From: Rosellinia necatrix
Taxonomy: Eukaryota > Ascomycota > Sordariomycetes > Xylariales > Xylariaceae
Assembly (NCBI GenBank): GCA_021209875.1
Contig: JAGYVD010000003.1
Coordinates: forward strand, 4,712,001-4,776,000
Direction of reading: 5' to 3'
Length of the DNA: 64,000 nucleotides
Below, one piece after another: positions 49,701 through 62,436 of this stretch. A model generated the notes under the pieces. It was given only the letters and a program-made list of their open reading frames with translations. It searched no databases and was not told the origin of the DNA. How positions within the stretch are numbered: position 1 is the first letter of the stretch; each line of letters starts with the position of its first letter. The translations under genes and the position numbers were made by a program.

Positions 49701-50881
49701 GTGTGTCCTATTTGATGACAATGTGAGCGGGTTCGCACATAGTTCACGCTTGTCAGGCATCTATAGGACGCGGTCATGAGTATCTCCGGGCCAATGTAGA
49801 TCACACCAAGACAGATAACTGTCTTTCGTACCGAGACATACATTTCCTGTTCCACCGATCCCCAGCTCTTTATTGTGTCTGAGGGCTGCCAGGGGCTTGG
49901 CAGCATGGGAACCTTCGGGGGCTGACGCTTCCAAAACGCCACAGCATTGGTGTTCGGGCTGCGATGCAATTAGGCCTGCTTCCGGGGAATCCTGCCCTTG
50001 TATAATAGTCTTTCAAGTATACGGTTGTCCGGTATCTGTCAAGCTCGCGTCGTAGTACAATACCGAGATTGCGTTTGACTCGACAATTCAGGGGAAAAGG
50101 AAGAATGAAGGTGCCGTTTGTGCTCTAGCGAGTCAATGCCGACCGTCGCGAATGGGCCGCTCGTGCAATACGATCTATAAGCGGAACACACATCAAGCCA
50201 CTCCCATTCCTACGGATATCCCCACCAGAGCTCGATCCCTGTATGTCAACAATTGACGGACGGGTTTGCATAGTCGGCGCCACGGTGTACTACTGAGCCG
50301 CAAGCAGCACAAATGCGAAAAAATTGCGTTGTAGGTTTGTTTGACTGCGAATGTTTCAAGTGTAGGTTTTGTTTGACCGCGAATGTTTCAAGGTGTCACT
50401 CCCACTTGCCATGACTCACTAGCAGGCGGTCATAAAAGAATAATAAAAGAATAAAAAGGTGAGCCTCACTGCGCCGGCCTGAGGGTCTGACCACCATCGG
50501 CACGCCGTTGGGGAACCTCGTATGCCGCAGGCAGACAGATATAGAAAACATCAATAGTCATGCCACGCGCCGGAATGGGCGTCGAGTGACATTGGAACCA
50601 AAAGAAGGGAGACACCACCAGGGCCTGTTGCGGCTATTGCTACCTAGGTGCGCCTTCAAACCAGGCCTGAGACGTGATGTCACCCAAGTAAGACTAGCCT
50701 GCATACTTGGCACTCAGTCCGAGCCAGCATCCCCACGGGATTCACGGTTTGGTGGCTGCGACGCCTATACTGGGCGGCCGTCGTTGGTCCTCGACGGACT
50801 CTCCGTATAAAGAGCTAGTAAGACCAGAGCACGTCGCCTTGAGCCCGGGCTTGCGGTGTTCTGTCTCTAGTCTCCCACGCC
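46711..50881. other. Gene-poor interval between second MFS gene and P450
   Basis: About 4.2 kb. A 163-codon minus-strand frame (46867-47358) shows no domain and its composition is unremarkable. A roughly 31-bp imperfect duplicate lies at 50330-50393. No other gene supported. Confidence 0.5.
50330..50393. repeat. Imperfect tandem duplicate, about 31 bp
   Basis: Two copies of a unit starting TGTAGGTTT(T)GTTTGAC and ending GCGAATGTTTCAAG, at 50330-50360 and 50361-50393, differing by a T indel and a T/C change. It lies about 500 bases upstream of the P450 start. Confidence 0.9.
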
Positions 50882-52683
50882 ATGGTCTATGCACAATCCC
50901 TCCCGCCACATATTTTCAACATGGAGAGCATACGTCTTCTGATATTGTACTTGGCGATTCCAAGCCTTCTCATCTCTGCAGTCCGCCAATTCATCTCGTG
51001 GAGACAAAATGCCGGGGGCTCCGGCAAAGTGTTCCCCGGGCCACAGCAGTTCCCAATTGTCGGGCGAGTCCATGACTTGGACAGGTTCTGCATGTGGAAA
51101 AAGTTCAAGGAATGGGCCGACATATACGGACCTATCTACCGCACAAGCATGGTCGGCCAGCAGTTCATCATCATTTCCGACGAAGCGATCGCCGAGGAGC
51201 TTCTCGTCAAGCGGGGGAACAAGTATGCCGGCCGACCCCAAATCCGCGCCCTCTTCGACCATAAGACCGGTCCCGGTTATGTTGCATTGATGGATCGCCA
51301 GGGTAAGTAATGTGTTATATTTCATAGCGCGGTTGTTTACTAACCACACTGAACTTGCTAGAGTACTGGAAGGAACAGCGAAAATGGGTGCACGCCGCGA
51401 TGGCCGACTTTCACCGGCATCACTTCTATGGAGTGATAGAGTCGGAAGTGCGAAGATTTCTTGCAGTTCTCTTGGTTGATCCGGCCAAATTCCACGGTTA
51501 TACTAGAGAGCACTGCGGACGCATCATGAGCCGGCTCGCCTGGGACGATGCCACCCAGGGCAAAGAGAACGGGGACAGCGCCGACTGCACGCTAGGGCAG
51601 ATGTCCGTCTCCGGCCCCATTGTGAACACCATGTCCCCGCTGTGGCACATCCCCTGGGCGCTGAACCCGTGGAAGAAGTTCGAGCGGGCGCGTGAGGATC
51701 ACCAGCGGGCCTGGTGGCTCAACTCCTTCCAGGTGGCGAAGCAACGGTACCTGCTCGGCGACCTGCCCGAGAACACCTGGGCATACCGGTACTTCAAGGG
51801 CCTCCAGCAGCAGGGGAATGCAACCCTCCAGCAGAACGCGAAAGACGAGGAATTCGCCAGTTGCATGCTCGGCTTTCAGAACCTGGTCGGCGTCATCACC
51901 ATCGCTGGCCCCCTTGAGTTCTTCCTCATGGCGATGACCCTGAACCCCGAGTGGCAGAAGAAGGCGCAGGAGGAGATCGACAGGGTATGTGGAGATAGAC
52001 TACCGACGACGGCAGACATCCCCGAGCTCCCAACAGTGCGGGCATGTCTCAAAGAAACGCTCCGATGGCGATCTGGCGTTCCTCTCGGTGAGTATTTCGA
52101 CGGTCGCTGTCCCGTACATGTGTATTAATTAGTCTTTAGGCGTCCCCCACCAATGTGAAGTCGACGACGAATTCCGCGGCGAGAAGATAACGAAGGGCAC
52201 AATTATCCTTGCGTGCGAATGGTGAGTGAGACTTGATCCCGACGGGGCGCTCGTCAGACTAACGAATTACGCAGGTCCATGAACCGCGTCCCGGAGAAAT
52301 ACCCAGACCCTGAAACGTACCGGCCAGAGCGGTACCTAGAGAAAGGGTGGCCAACCTACCAGGAGCCGCTCTCGAGGTATCCCAACTTCCGCGAGGGCGT
52401 CGGCATGCACACCTTCGGCTGGGGCCGACGAACGTGCCTGGGCCAGCACATCGTCGACGACGAGATGTTCGTGTCCGGGGCCGGCGTTCTCTGGGGCTTC
52501 AACCTCAACCGGAAGAGATGCCCCAAGACCGGGGAGATCATCGAGTTTGACTCGGAGGCGACAAACGCCCATGTCATCCTCGAGCCGCTGCCGTTCCCCT
52601 GCGACATACAGCCTCGCAGCCCGGAACGCGCAGCCCAGATCCTCAAGTCCTACCAGGATGTCAGGAGTGAGCTGCGGGTCTGA
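50882..52683 (+). CDS. Cytochrome P450 monooxygenase
   Basis: Four exons: 50882-51302, 51362-52087, 52140-52221, 52275-52683, giving 545 residues, all joins in frame. A hydrophobic anchor (SIRLLILYLAIPSLLISAV) near residues 15-34 would fix it in the ER membrane. The second ATG at 50921 is an equally possible start. Visible signatures: Pro-rich hinge FPGPQQFPIVG, ExxR as ETLR at 372-375, PERY as YRPERYL at about 425-431, and the heme loop FGWGRRTCLG at 457-466 with ligand Cys464. The I-helix reads GVITIAGPLEFFLMAM, so the usual acid-Thr pair after AG is absent. Substrate is unknown. The 2OG oxygenase gene is next on the right in convergent orientation. Confidence 0.93.
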
Positions 52684-54907
52684 ACGAAGCGGTGTAGCCT
52701 GTCGGTTGAGCACATAGCAAGGTTGGTCTACATTGGCGAAAGATCCGGGCGCTCATAAGGGGCGTAGCGTCGCACTTGGGCGCCACAATATTATCACCAT
52801 CACCATCGCCGTCGTACACCGGGATTACCGGTTCGTGGTATGAGTTGAAGTCAATAGAGCTAGAAATATGGGCGACTGTTCTATGTATTGGATGGGATCA
52901 AACTGCGCTGATAGATATTTTATCGTGGGTTATTTGGCCGTAGCGCAGTCACATCGTCTGTTATAGGATTGCTCAGACTATCTGATCTTACTTAGGTAGT
53001 CACTACTTACCTACCTATGGGTAGGTAGGTAGGTAGCGAAGTTAATCTATGTAGGTGCTTACCTGTCCATGTACCCATAATCTTGCAGCCTGAAGCAACA
53101 CCTGCATGTCAATGCTCTTAGATGCGCCGGTTGAGTAAGAACCTCCATCGCTAAACCCTCGCGGTCTCTGTGAAGGACACGGTAGAGTGCGGTGTTTCCT
53201 TCCTCATTTGGCATCCGACAAGTTCACACTTGCACCTGCACCGACACATTCGGTCGAGGCGTAGGTCTTTTTAAATCCCGGCGTTATACAGCAGCTCAAA
53301 AAAACACTAATTTTGGGTTATAATCTGCCTGGTATACGCCTGACTTATTGTGGTGCTGTTGCCATCTTGGTGGCTCTACCTTCCAAGGCTTCCCTGGCCG
53401 CATGAGTTCCTACTTAGCCGCGAGCATTCCGTTTTTCTCTTGGCGGCTCGCCTACCGTGGATGTACGCCGTATTGAAGAAAGCGAGAGTATTAGGCCGAA
53501 CATCTAAGGCTGCTTTTTCTCTGAACGGCGCCATATTCTACTTAATCCGCTCTTTCAAATGGTTTGTATCTATTAGTTGATCCTTGAGTTCTGCCGTCGA
53601 GAGATCTGCCAGAACTCAGAATGGCATCTCACTCTTCTAAACAGATTTCTAACGGTTGCGATCTGACTTAATGTATGTGCTGAAAGGGGCAATAAGAAGA
53701 GCTGTAATTAACGTCAAATGAGGAGCAGGGTTATCTATGCGGTGGCAGGATTCGGCATTCTGCACTACACGACCGTGGCATGAGCCCAATGCATTAGGTA
53801 CGACCTACATAGAGGTATCTACCTATCTACACCTATTAAGTACCTAGGTAGGTAGCTGCTTAGGCGGGATCTGGCGGGATCGGTTCCGACAAGAGGTATG
53901 GATATGCCAATAGCTGAACTTAACATGGCGTTTTAGAAGTTGTGCAACCTTCCTTACCTGCCCCTGACTTGCTTGTATTGTGTAGGTATACCTACATACG
54001 TACTAGGCAGCTGCATGCTATTCAGAGTGGTCCGGATGGTTTGGTGGGATTGAAACGACGGACAGCTCTACCCTACAATGGGCATCAAGCACTACTAGTA
54101 ACGGCCTTTCTCGACGTTATGGTCGCTTCGGCATATGTTCTGCATGGCGCCTCGTGGATGCATACATACCTCCATGATAAGTGGAGCAGGCACGCGGAAG
54201 CAGCTGTGCAGCGTAGCAATGAATGGTTGAGTGACAGGCAGGCTTGAACATGGGAACCTTGGAGCCATGGTATCTACCCCCGGCTCGAGTTGCGGCGTTC
54301 TTGATGCACATCTACATACTTCCTCCAACGCCCCTCCGGGCCTTCTGATGAGGCTTGAAGGGCCAAGAGATAGCCTGCTAGGCTTAATTACAGGCTCGCC
54401 AGCACCCCTGACGGATTCTGGGTCGATCGTCGGGTATACGGCCACTCTTGATTGCGAGTCGTGGTCGGCATCCGAAATCCCGTTTCTACCTCACAAGCCG
54501 AAGCGGAGGCCTGGGTTCGCCGAACACCGATGCCGGTACCAAGATTTACGATGATAAGTCGTCCGATATACTAATCGTGGTGAAGAAGGAGACATGGCAC
54601 CAGCTATCGCGGTGCATGGGGGACATTGGGTGCCTGTCAGCGATGCTGGCATGATTTCCCAATATATGCTGCTACCGTGGACGCTTGCTTACGGCAGCAA
54701 ATCCGTTCGCAAATATACCTTTTCACTGACGATCCCCCAGTTCGGAGAGCCGGGGGTGCATATGAGGTACAGATACCGGTTGTTAGATCCAAGTCAACTC
54801 AGGATCTAAAGCCGGAACTCCCCGAGCCTCATTTAGCATGATATCCATTTGAGTCATTAACGGATCTAACGGCAGAGGTCGTGACAATCAGTAGATTGTT
54901 TAGGTAT
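52684..54907. other. Convergent gap, P450 and 2OG oxygenase
   Basis: About 2.2 kb with TACC/TAGG steps near 53000-53040 and 53815-53860. Overlapping frames around 54095-54840 on both strands show no recognisable domain. Confidence 0.5.
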
Positions 54908-56182
54908 TTACACCAGCCTCCGGCGTTTCCCCTGTTTCTTCGAAGTCGAAGAAGAGATGTGGTCTTGTTGGATATTGCCCGCGACGACATCCTGATCGTC
55001 TACCATCTCCCTGTTCATGTGCGCAAGGAAGTCCTCCTGCTCCTCAAGAAAAAATTTCAGCTTCTTCGTCGCCACCCGCCTGCCCGCTGCTGACATGTCG
55101 TGAATCTCTTTGAGTTGCAGACGGATGCGCTCTTCCAGCATTCGAAGCCGGTACTCTGCAAATTGATTATACAGGTCGTTAATGTTAGATATAGGCCGCA
55201 CTGTCGTCAGTACCGTGTCGTCCCTGACAAGGGGATTACGAGGCCGGAAAGAGGTGACCATCGTGATACGTTCTGTCGTCCCGAGGGTCCGAAGAGCTTG
55301 ATGCTCAATATATCTGCCCTGCAATACCACTGCACAGCCCTATAACGGATGTCTTAGCCTTCGATGATTCCGGTGCACAAGGTAGGTATAGGGAGATAGC
55401 TCACCATTTGTGGTCCGCGTACTTTCATAATGTCGCCGTTACCGGTACGCAGTGCCGTCTCTCCGCCAATCATGTCGGTACAGTCACTGAGCATTGTGAC
55501 GCAAACAAATGGATAGCTATCAGTATGCCAACCAACAATGGGCTTGTTGTCCTCCCATGGGCAGCCTCCAATGCCCTCATCTGCCTCACAATTGGCCTTT
55601 TCAGCGACCGCCGCGATTTCTTCCCTCTTCTCCTTCTCTGATTTGACGGAGATGTTGATGTGTGCTATTTCCAAGTCCATCTCAGGGACAAGATCAATTC
55701 CCGCGATCTTTGATATGATTTCCAGAGTCTCCGGGCTCTTCCAGACGTCATAGACAAAAGGAGCATACCTGTTACCTTGATCGTTAGCATCGTGACGGTA
55801 CTAGTCACTCGGGTATAGCCGGAGTTAGGTGGTCGTACTTATTGGCAAACCCTCTGAGGTAGCAATGAGCCAAATTGCTGGAATACTGGCAGTTCTCAAA
55901 TACCTCTGGCGACAGGACCTCTTGCCTCATTCGCATCACAGCTTCTTCGGTAAACAGCCGAAACGGTTCTGAGACGGCAACAGAGGAGACGCCCGTAATT
56001 TCCGAAAACCCTAACTCCTTCATTGTGTGTACATTGGGCATTTCCTCAAATGCCAGATGCTCAGCGGGATTGAAGGGGTCTTGGTTATCATCCCCGGATG
56101 CAAGGGTTTGCGAGATAATAGGTGTGAATTTTGGCCTTGTTTGGACCGGTACAGGCCGGGCCAGAACTGGTGTATCTGCCAT
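54908..56182 (-). CDS. 2-oxoglutarate/Fe(II)-dependent oxygenase
   Basis: Three exons on the minus strand: 56182-55839, 55768-55405, 55339-54908, giving 379 residues in frame. The start MADTPVLARPVPVQTRPKF is the first ATG after an upstream open stretch. The iron-binding facial triad is visible: HTD at 196-198 (VGWHTDSYPFVCVTMLSD) and His249 (GRYIEHQALR), with Arg260 in RITM eleven residues on, the usual 2-oxoglutarate anchor. The C-terminal 90 residues form a charged helical region rich in Arg/Lys/Glu (LRMLEERIRLQLKEIHDM and FFLEEQEDFLAHMNRE). The enzyme should hydroxylate or desaturate a small molecule or a protein side chain, with substrate unknown. Fungal relatives often occur next to P450 genes, as here. 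Confidence 0.88.
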
Positions 56183-58636
56183 ATTGGCGACGGTGAGTAT
56201 TATGAACGACACCGATTGGCCTTGCTTATGAAATACCGCTTAGCGTTCTAGGGAAACCAAGCCTCTGGGATTGTATGGGTAAACAGGGCAGGTCTTGGTG
56301 TCGAGTGATACCGGTCGCTCGTCAGTGGTTTCCAAGAAGACTTACGAAGGCCTGAGATATATTTTTAAGGTTCGAGCGCATGTAGGTTGGTCCTTATCTT
56401 TGGTGCCCCTTACCTAATCACAACACTCGACGACCGTATACCGTCGAGTATGCCCAGGTGCGTTGTTCGGAAGGCCACTGACAAACACTTGAAACTGACC
56501 CATCATCGGTTAGGCATCTGACAGCATACGATAAAGCGGCATTAGTAGTCGAAGCAAAGACCCACGATGCCACGGCCCATCTGATCCCGTCTACTCCAAT
56601 AAGTCGGCGTGTAACAATAGCTCGGTCCCTGAGCGGCATAGTGAGTTCTAGGGGGGGAGAGCACCGAGCCCGAGTAAAGAGGTGTGGAGGGACATGATGC
56701 AGCGTCGCCAACCCAAAAAAGAATAAAGCAGCATCCATACTCTCAGATTTGAGGCTTAGCCTGCTGGCAGCACGAGGATTCAAGACTGATCCGTATACAG
56801 CAACGCATAGAACCGATTGGAGCGATCCTCCGACCCTGGTCTATGAGATCTAAGGAAGCTGCAATTCAGTGCACAAGATCATCTTGATTTGTGAGTCAAG
56901 ATGAAGGAACCTGCCTTCGATCGAACACTGCCGATCGGCCGACCATCGTATGTTAGACGATGCATATATCCTGTCAGATAGTTATGAGTACCCTGATAAT
57001 ATCTTATCGTGAGAGCCCTGCTACGAAGATTATTGAGGAGCTAAAGATGTGCAATATAGCAGGATCCACTCCTCACGAGACGATCTATACCCCCTACCCC
57101 GAAATCTCATTACCCCAGCATTACATATCAGGCATGGGCAGACTGGCGCCATGGCGCCCGATGACGGAGATAAAGACAATACTCAGGCCAGGACGGTTCT
57201 AGCCATACCTTAGGGACTTGAACCAATTATTACGGCTACGTAATTTGGTCATTCTTCCCTTTTGCATGTGATAACACCGCCGGCCTATTTGACAAAGAGG
57301 ATGCAGAAAAGCCTAAATCCTGTAAGACGATTGGCCAGCAATGCCCCTACCCGTCTATTAGATGGGACAGAAGATGAAAAAAGTCATAGATTATAGCAGG
57401 TAAGAACAGATGGTCGGTTTACGTAGCCTTCCTTTAATTGGCAGGACAGGACTACAATAAGCCGCCCGGTATATCTTCCAGTATACCAATCGAGAGTTGG
57501 GATATGCCTAAACGTACCTGTAATGTAACGGTCCTAATGCAAGTTTATCGTGTGGTCTTGGCTAGTAATGCCCCTTTTGGATGGCGCCAAGATGCATTAG
57601 GTAGCATCCCTTTCCGAGAACATCAACGGTGACCAACTCCAAGGTGATATCATATTGAGATCCAGCCACGTCAAAATCGTCTAATGAAGATACCGAAGAT
57701 AGGGAGAAATATACAGTGTTCCATGCAGGTCAACAATTGAGGTGCATGCCACTACTTTATCACCTAGATCAACCGGGCTACGGTATCTTTCCCGACCTTA
57801 CCCGGCACTCGATCACAAAGTGTTCAACTCGTACTTGGCAGCACATTGTCTAGCCTAGGGCTAAATTATGGGTAGAACACCAGGTAAGTTGTTTATGGGG
57901 GCATTTTCTCCGCTACCGGCCACGGCAGTCTGCAATCAATCGGGTGGGATCGCGGGTTGATTATAAGAGCCTAAGTGGCACATGAGACGAACCCGATCCC
58001 TAATGTTACCATCACTTACATGGGTGGGAGAGTGCCGATACGCACCAAATTCCAGGCAATTCTAAAAGGGACCTCCTCGTGTAACAACACAAGGTACGAG
58101 TTCTCAAGATCGAACAGGGGTTCTGCCTTTGCCTTTGAACAGGTCAACATAAATTGCAGGATTCTTAGTCCCATCTGTGAATTTAGCGGAAAACACTGTC
58201 GCAAACAAGTATTTAAATCATACGTCATTACGGTACCTAGTCGGAATAATCGATGGCATAGCAGCTTCAAAGGAACAGCACGAGCTCTGCCATAATCCTT
58301 GCAAAGATAGCAAGTGTGGCGAGCATTGTAACTGATACCAGCTATTTACACCAGACCCAACGACGCAGTGGGCTTTATGATGCCGACACAACAGTACATG
58401 AAAAGAAAGAAAGAAATAAAATCACGCATGTGAACAGGACACTTCACGATCTGTTTGGCGTTCCCTTTCCAGCTCAGCTCAAGACATTCTCGTCCTTGTT
58501 GCTTAACAGAGCCCCCTACTTGCACCTCGAAGAAATGCTGGGGCATTGTTCACTTGAGCCGAGGAAATTTCCCCTGCGCTTCCCATTCGTCAATCTGAAC
58601 AAACCATCAATGGTAAAGTTACCAGTTCCTCTCGAC
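56183..58636. other. Gene-poor interval upstream of the 2OG oxygenase
   Basis: About 2.5 kb. No gene supported. The 121-codon minus frame at 56418-56783 and the 155-codon plus frame at 58316-58783 lack domains, and the latter overlaps the MYND gene's last exon in antisense. Confidence 0.5.
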
Positions 58637-60662
58637 TTAAACCGCCTCCATGTCGACTTTTCCTGCCATACGTTTGTGCCAGAGCTTTTTCATATCCTGG
58701 CCACTTATCTTCAGGCGGTCGTATTCAGCTCTGGTGAACCAGACTATGATCACGCACCGGTTAGCAAATCCATATGTATCTAAAACCCGTCTCAGAGATT
58801 ATATATATGTATATATATATAACATCCGCGAGGAGGAGACAGAGGGCTGGGGGCGAAGGATTTCTAGGACAGAAACAAAAAGGAGGTGGCTCGAAGCATG
58901 CACTCACTCTTCTCGAGAGCCTTGATGTTCTTTCTGGCGATATAGACGTCGAACTTCGGGGCAGGGCCCATCCAAAGACGGAAGGTGTTGCGACGGGTAC
59001 TGAGGCGGCCGATGTAGATAGCGTAGTCGATGGTGGTCATGACCTCGTCCTTGATGTGCCGGTACTCGTCGGGGTGGGCCTTCAGGGCCGAGCCGAGCGC
59101 GCCGACGCAGCCGGGATACATCCACATCATGTACTGTCGCTGCGAGCCCGGCGACGGCGACGGCGGCGGCGGCTGCGGGCTGGCGTAGGAGGAGAGGCCC
59201 ATGAACACCTCCAGCTCCACGATGATGGTGTCGATCAGCTCGGCGCGGTAGTCCTGCTGCGCGAGCTCGAGGGGGCAGTCGCTCACCAGCGAGGTCCGCG
59301 CCGCGGCCGCGGCGGGGCTGGCCGGCTGGAGCGCCTCCACCGACCGCGAGCTCGTCCGCAGCGACGACCACGCCGCCCACGGCGCCAGCGTCTCGCGCCA
59401 GCCGAACTGCGCCGCCATCGGGTCCACCGCGTACTCCTCTCCCGACGCCAGCGTCAGCTTCAAGCTCCGGTGGCGCTGGTACAGCGCCGCGTTGAGCGAG
59501 CGCCCCCGCCGACACCTGGCACAGCGGGCGGATCACGTTCCGCGGCTGCGAGTCGACCACTTCTATCCTATTGCAGATAGCTGATCCCGGAAAGAACACG
59601 AACGGCGTTAGTTTGTATGTATGGAAGGGACCCTCTGCTCCTTAGAGCTCGTAGGTAGGTAGGTGAGGGGGTGGGCGGGGGGGTATGTGGGCGCACTCAC
59701 GATCAAAGATGTACCGGATCAGTTGGATTAGGGTGATGGTGATCTCTTTAGATTTTCCCCAGAGGAGGACTTCATTGGCTAGGGTCAGCTAAGGTCTTCT
59801 ATGGGGCGAAATTTGGCGATGGAAGGAAGAAGAGAAGTTAAGTAGAGAAGATTGGGGATAATATAAGAAGGTAGGCGGTGTTTTAGTACAATCACTTACC
59901 AGCACGGCGGTATTTCTCAAAGATCTGGTCCTTTGGTAGGGGAGTGAAGATAGATCGGCCTGTCATGGCGGCGCGATCCCAGGTGTCATCCATGAGGTAG
60001 AGGATGCCACCCTTCTCCTGGACGTGACGGACCGGATAGACATAGCTCGCCTCCTCGACGGCGATGAGGATGTGGTCGAACAGCTTTATGGCGCGGTAGA
60101 GCGTGATGCGGTTGTCGCAGACACGCTTATGGGCGGCGGCGTGGCCGGCAGCGCACTTCTTATTACAGTACGCCGTCTTATTCAGGACGTGCTCTTCGTC
60201 CTGGAAGGTGCAGACCGGGCATCGCATGCTCGCGTCCAACTTGCCGCAGGCGGCACAGCTCGTGGTGCACGCAAGCTTCGAGATCTTCGTCATGGACGGG
60301 AGGCCCTCGGGTGCTCCCGTCGGAAAGGGGAAGGTCTCCTTCTTCATGCCCAAGGCGAGCCATCGGAAGAACTTGAGTTGGTAGGCCTTGCGGCTCTTGT
60401 CCTTGCGATTGGCCGGCTTCTGAACCGCGAGGTTGGCCACCTGCTGGAGGAAGTAGCAGGCGTTGACCTCCGCCGTGCCGAAGTCCTCTTTGGCATGTCG
60501 GAGGAGAAACTTATGATCAGGATCGTCTGACAGCGGTTGCTTGGTGAATGCGGTCATAGCATCGATAAGTCGATGGATGGAGTGTGGCGCATTAGGCTCG
60601 CAGTTAGTTACAGGGTCGACGAGGGACTTGAAGAAGTCCTCAACCGGGTTAGTAGTCGACAT
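58637..60662 (-). CDS. MYND zinc-finger protein, with a frame break or a 40-nt intron in exon 3
   Basis: Four exons on the minus strand: 60662-59900, 59778-59701, 59580-58908, 58743-58637. It starts MSTTNPVEDFFKSLVDPVTN. The zinc finger spans residues 136-182: CAACG, CPVCTF, AYCNKKC, AHKRVC, with Cys at 136, 139, 148, 151, 166, 170, His178 and Cys182, the full MYND set. Later parts read ANEVLLWGKSKEITITLIQL, IEVVDSQPRNVIRPLCQ, SLKLTLASGEEYAVDPMAAQ, and a tail ending in EKIWFTRAEYDRLKISGQD. MYND fingers bind proline-rich partners, and the family's role in fungi is mostly uncharted. Exon 3 (673 nt) carries one extra base. The frame is restored either by dropping a C within the C5 run at 59503-59507 or by a 40-nt intron at 59515-59476 (GTGTCG..CAG). 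Confidence 0.85.
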
Positions 60663-62436
60663 CTTTGCTCTCGTGAACAGGTATGCTCCTGTATTGTCTA
60701 ATCGAGACCGTTACAAAGGCTTTTGAACACGATGGTAAGAGTTTTGTATGAAACCGCGGCGCAAGTCATTGCAGAGGACTTAACAAAAGACGTACCAGAA
60801 TATAAATGTAGGTACAAGGTTAAGACCCAATGACCCAATGAGTAGAAGTGAAGCAGTTCTTATTCAGTTGGGTGGTGAATTTTGTGGGAGCGGTTGCCAA
60901 AATGTGCACTTATGTTTTCCTCTGCGTCTCTGTTTGGGAACTTTAGATTTGTGCTGGTGAGGGCAGAGAGGGTTGTGTGCAGATCAGAAGTTGCCGAAGG
61001 GTAGAAGGTTATGATGAGGTCGACAGATGGAAAGGGTTGCACCGAGGAGAGTAACTAATAGCAACCATCGATAGCGTAGGTCGGTAGATCGGCAGGTTGC
61101 CAGGTAGATTCACAGGAAGGAAGGTCATTAGGTAGTTACCTAGGTAATGGATTACTTCTTCACTACTAGTACTAACCATACTCAAGGTACTTTGTTGCTC
61201 TTGCAACCGACTACCTTCCTGTTACTTACCGGCAGGAACGCGTGACGCGTTGTCTACCTATACACGACGCGCTTTTCTTCCTAAACTAGGCGAGGTATAA
61301 GGTAGAAGTACAGGTTCTATTCAATACATCGGGGCTATTGAATCAAAGCTACCTACTAGTTAATGTCACAGCACTATCAAACTACCGCCATTTTGAGCCC
61401 TGAATTCTCGCTTTGAGCCAGGGCAGGGGATGCCAATCTAAGAGATCTTTCTACCCTCATATACCCATCTAACCTTTAAAAGATAACTGATTCTAATAGT
61501 AGTATTTGAATGGCGGTTCGCATTGTTTTCTAAATATCTCTGCAAGAAAATGCTTGACATAGAATAGAGTTGAAAACTGCCATGTTAAAGGAACCAACCG
61601 GAGAGAGCAGGCAGGTACCGATAGAATTTACCTGAAGTAGCTTCAAAAATAATAATAAAATATACAGTTCGTGCTGTTTACATGTAGCCCTGAAAAAAAA
61701 AAAAAAAGTACTTTGATCCAAAGTATAGTGAATGTCAGTTATGTATCCAAGCTAAGCCATAAACATTGGTTGCAACAAGTACAACATTACATTCAACACT
61801 AGACTAAAACCACATTTATCTTGTATCATCCTATATATACATATATATTATATTTGCTAACCTGCATTTAAAAATTGATATACATGTTATTTTGAGGCGT
61901 GCGAAGTAATGAGTTCCTCTCGGCTTCTGCCACTCCCCTCGACACTCTATTGGTTGCAAAAAGGGGGGGGAGGTGGCAAAAAGGGTGTAATGTAACACAA
62001 AGGCGCCTGCCTGCCTATATTCCTCTTTCCTTTTCCTCTTTCCTTTTAGGACACGTGCTGACCTTATATTTAATGTGTTAGAGGTTTGTAGGCAACCGTG
62101 ACCGTGTATTGCTACCTACCTAGGCAAGTAAGTACTAGGTAGTCGAATGCAAGAGCAATTGCGGCCTTTTAATTGGCTCGGAGGGTCGGATGATCCCACA
62201 TAAAAGTGTCATTATGTAATCCCCCTTTTCTCACCCGTCCGTCCACATCCAGCTCATGCACTCCCTTCTGGAAGCACTACACTTCACTCTTTATTAGCGA
62301 AATCCTCTTTCCCTTCGAGAGTGGCCTCAATGACCTTCAATTCATTGGTCTACTTTGATTCAGACAGGGGTGCGCGTGCTAGAGAGCGCCAAGCAGCTAC
62401 GCCAAGCATATATATACGCCTACCTACTCGGATGTC
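60663..62436. other. Divergent interval between MYND gene and transcription factor
   Basis: About 1.8 kb, both promoters. Contains TACC/TAGG steps near 61075-61150 and 62115-62140 and AT-rich sequence around 61640-61870. Nothing else seen. Confidence 0.5.

Noticed and set aside
58316..58783. 155-codon plus-strand frame
   Set aside because: Overlaps the MYND terminal exon in antisense, no domain, and the minus-strand exon fits with clean phase.
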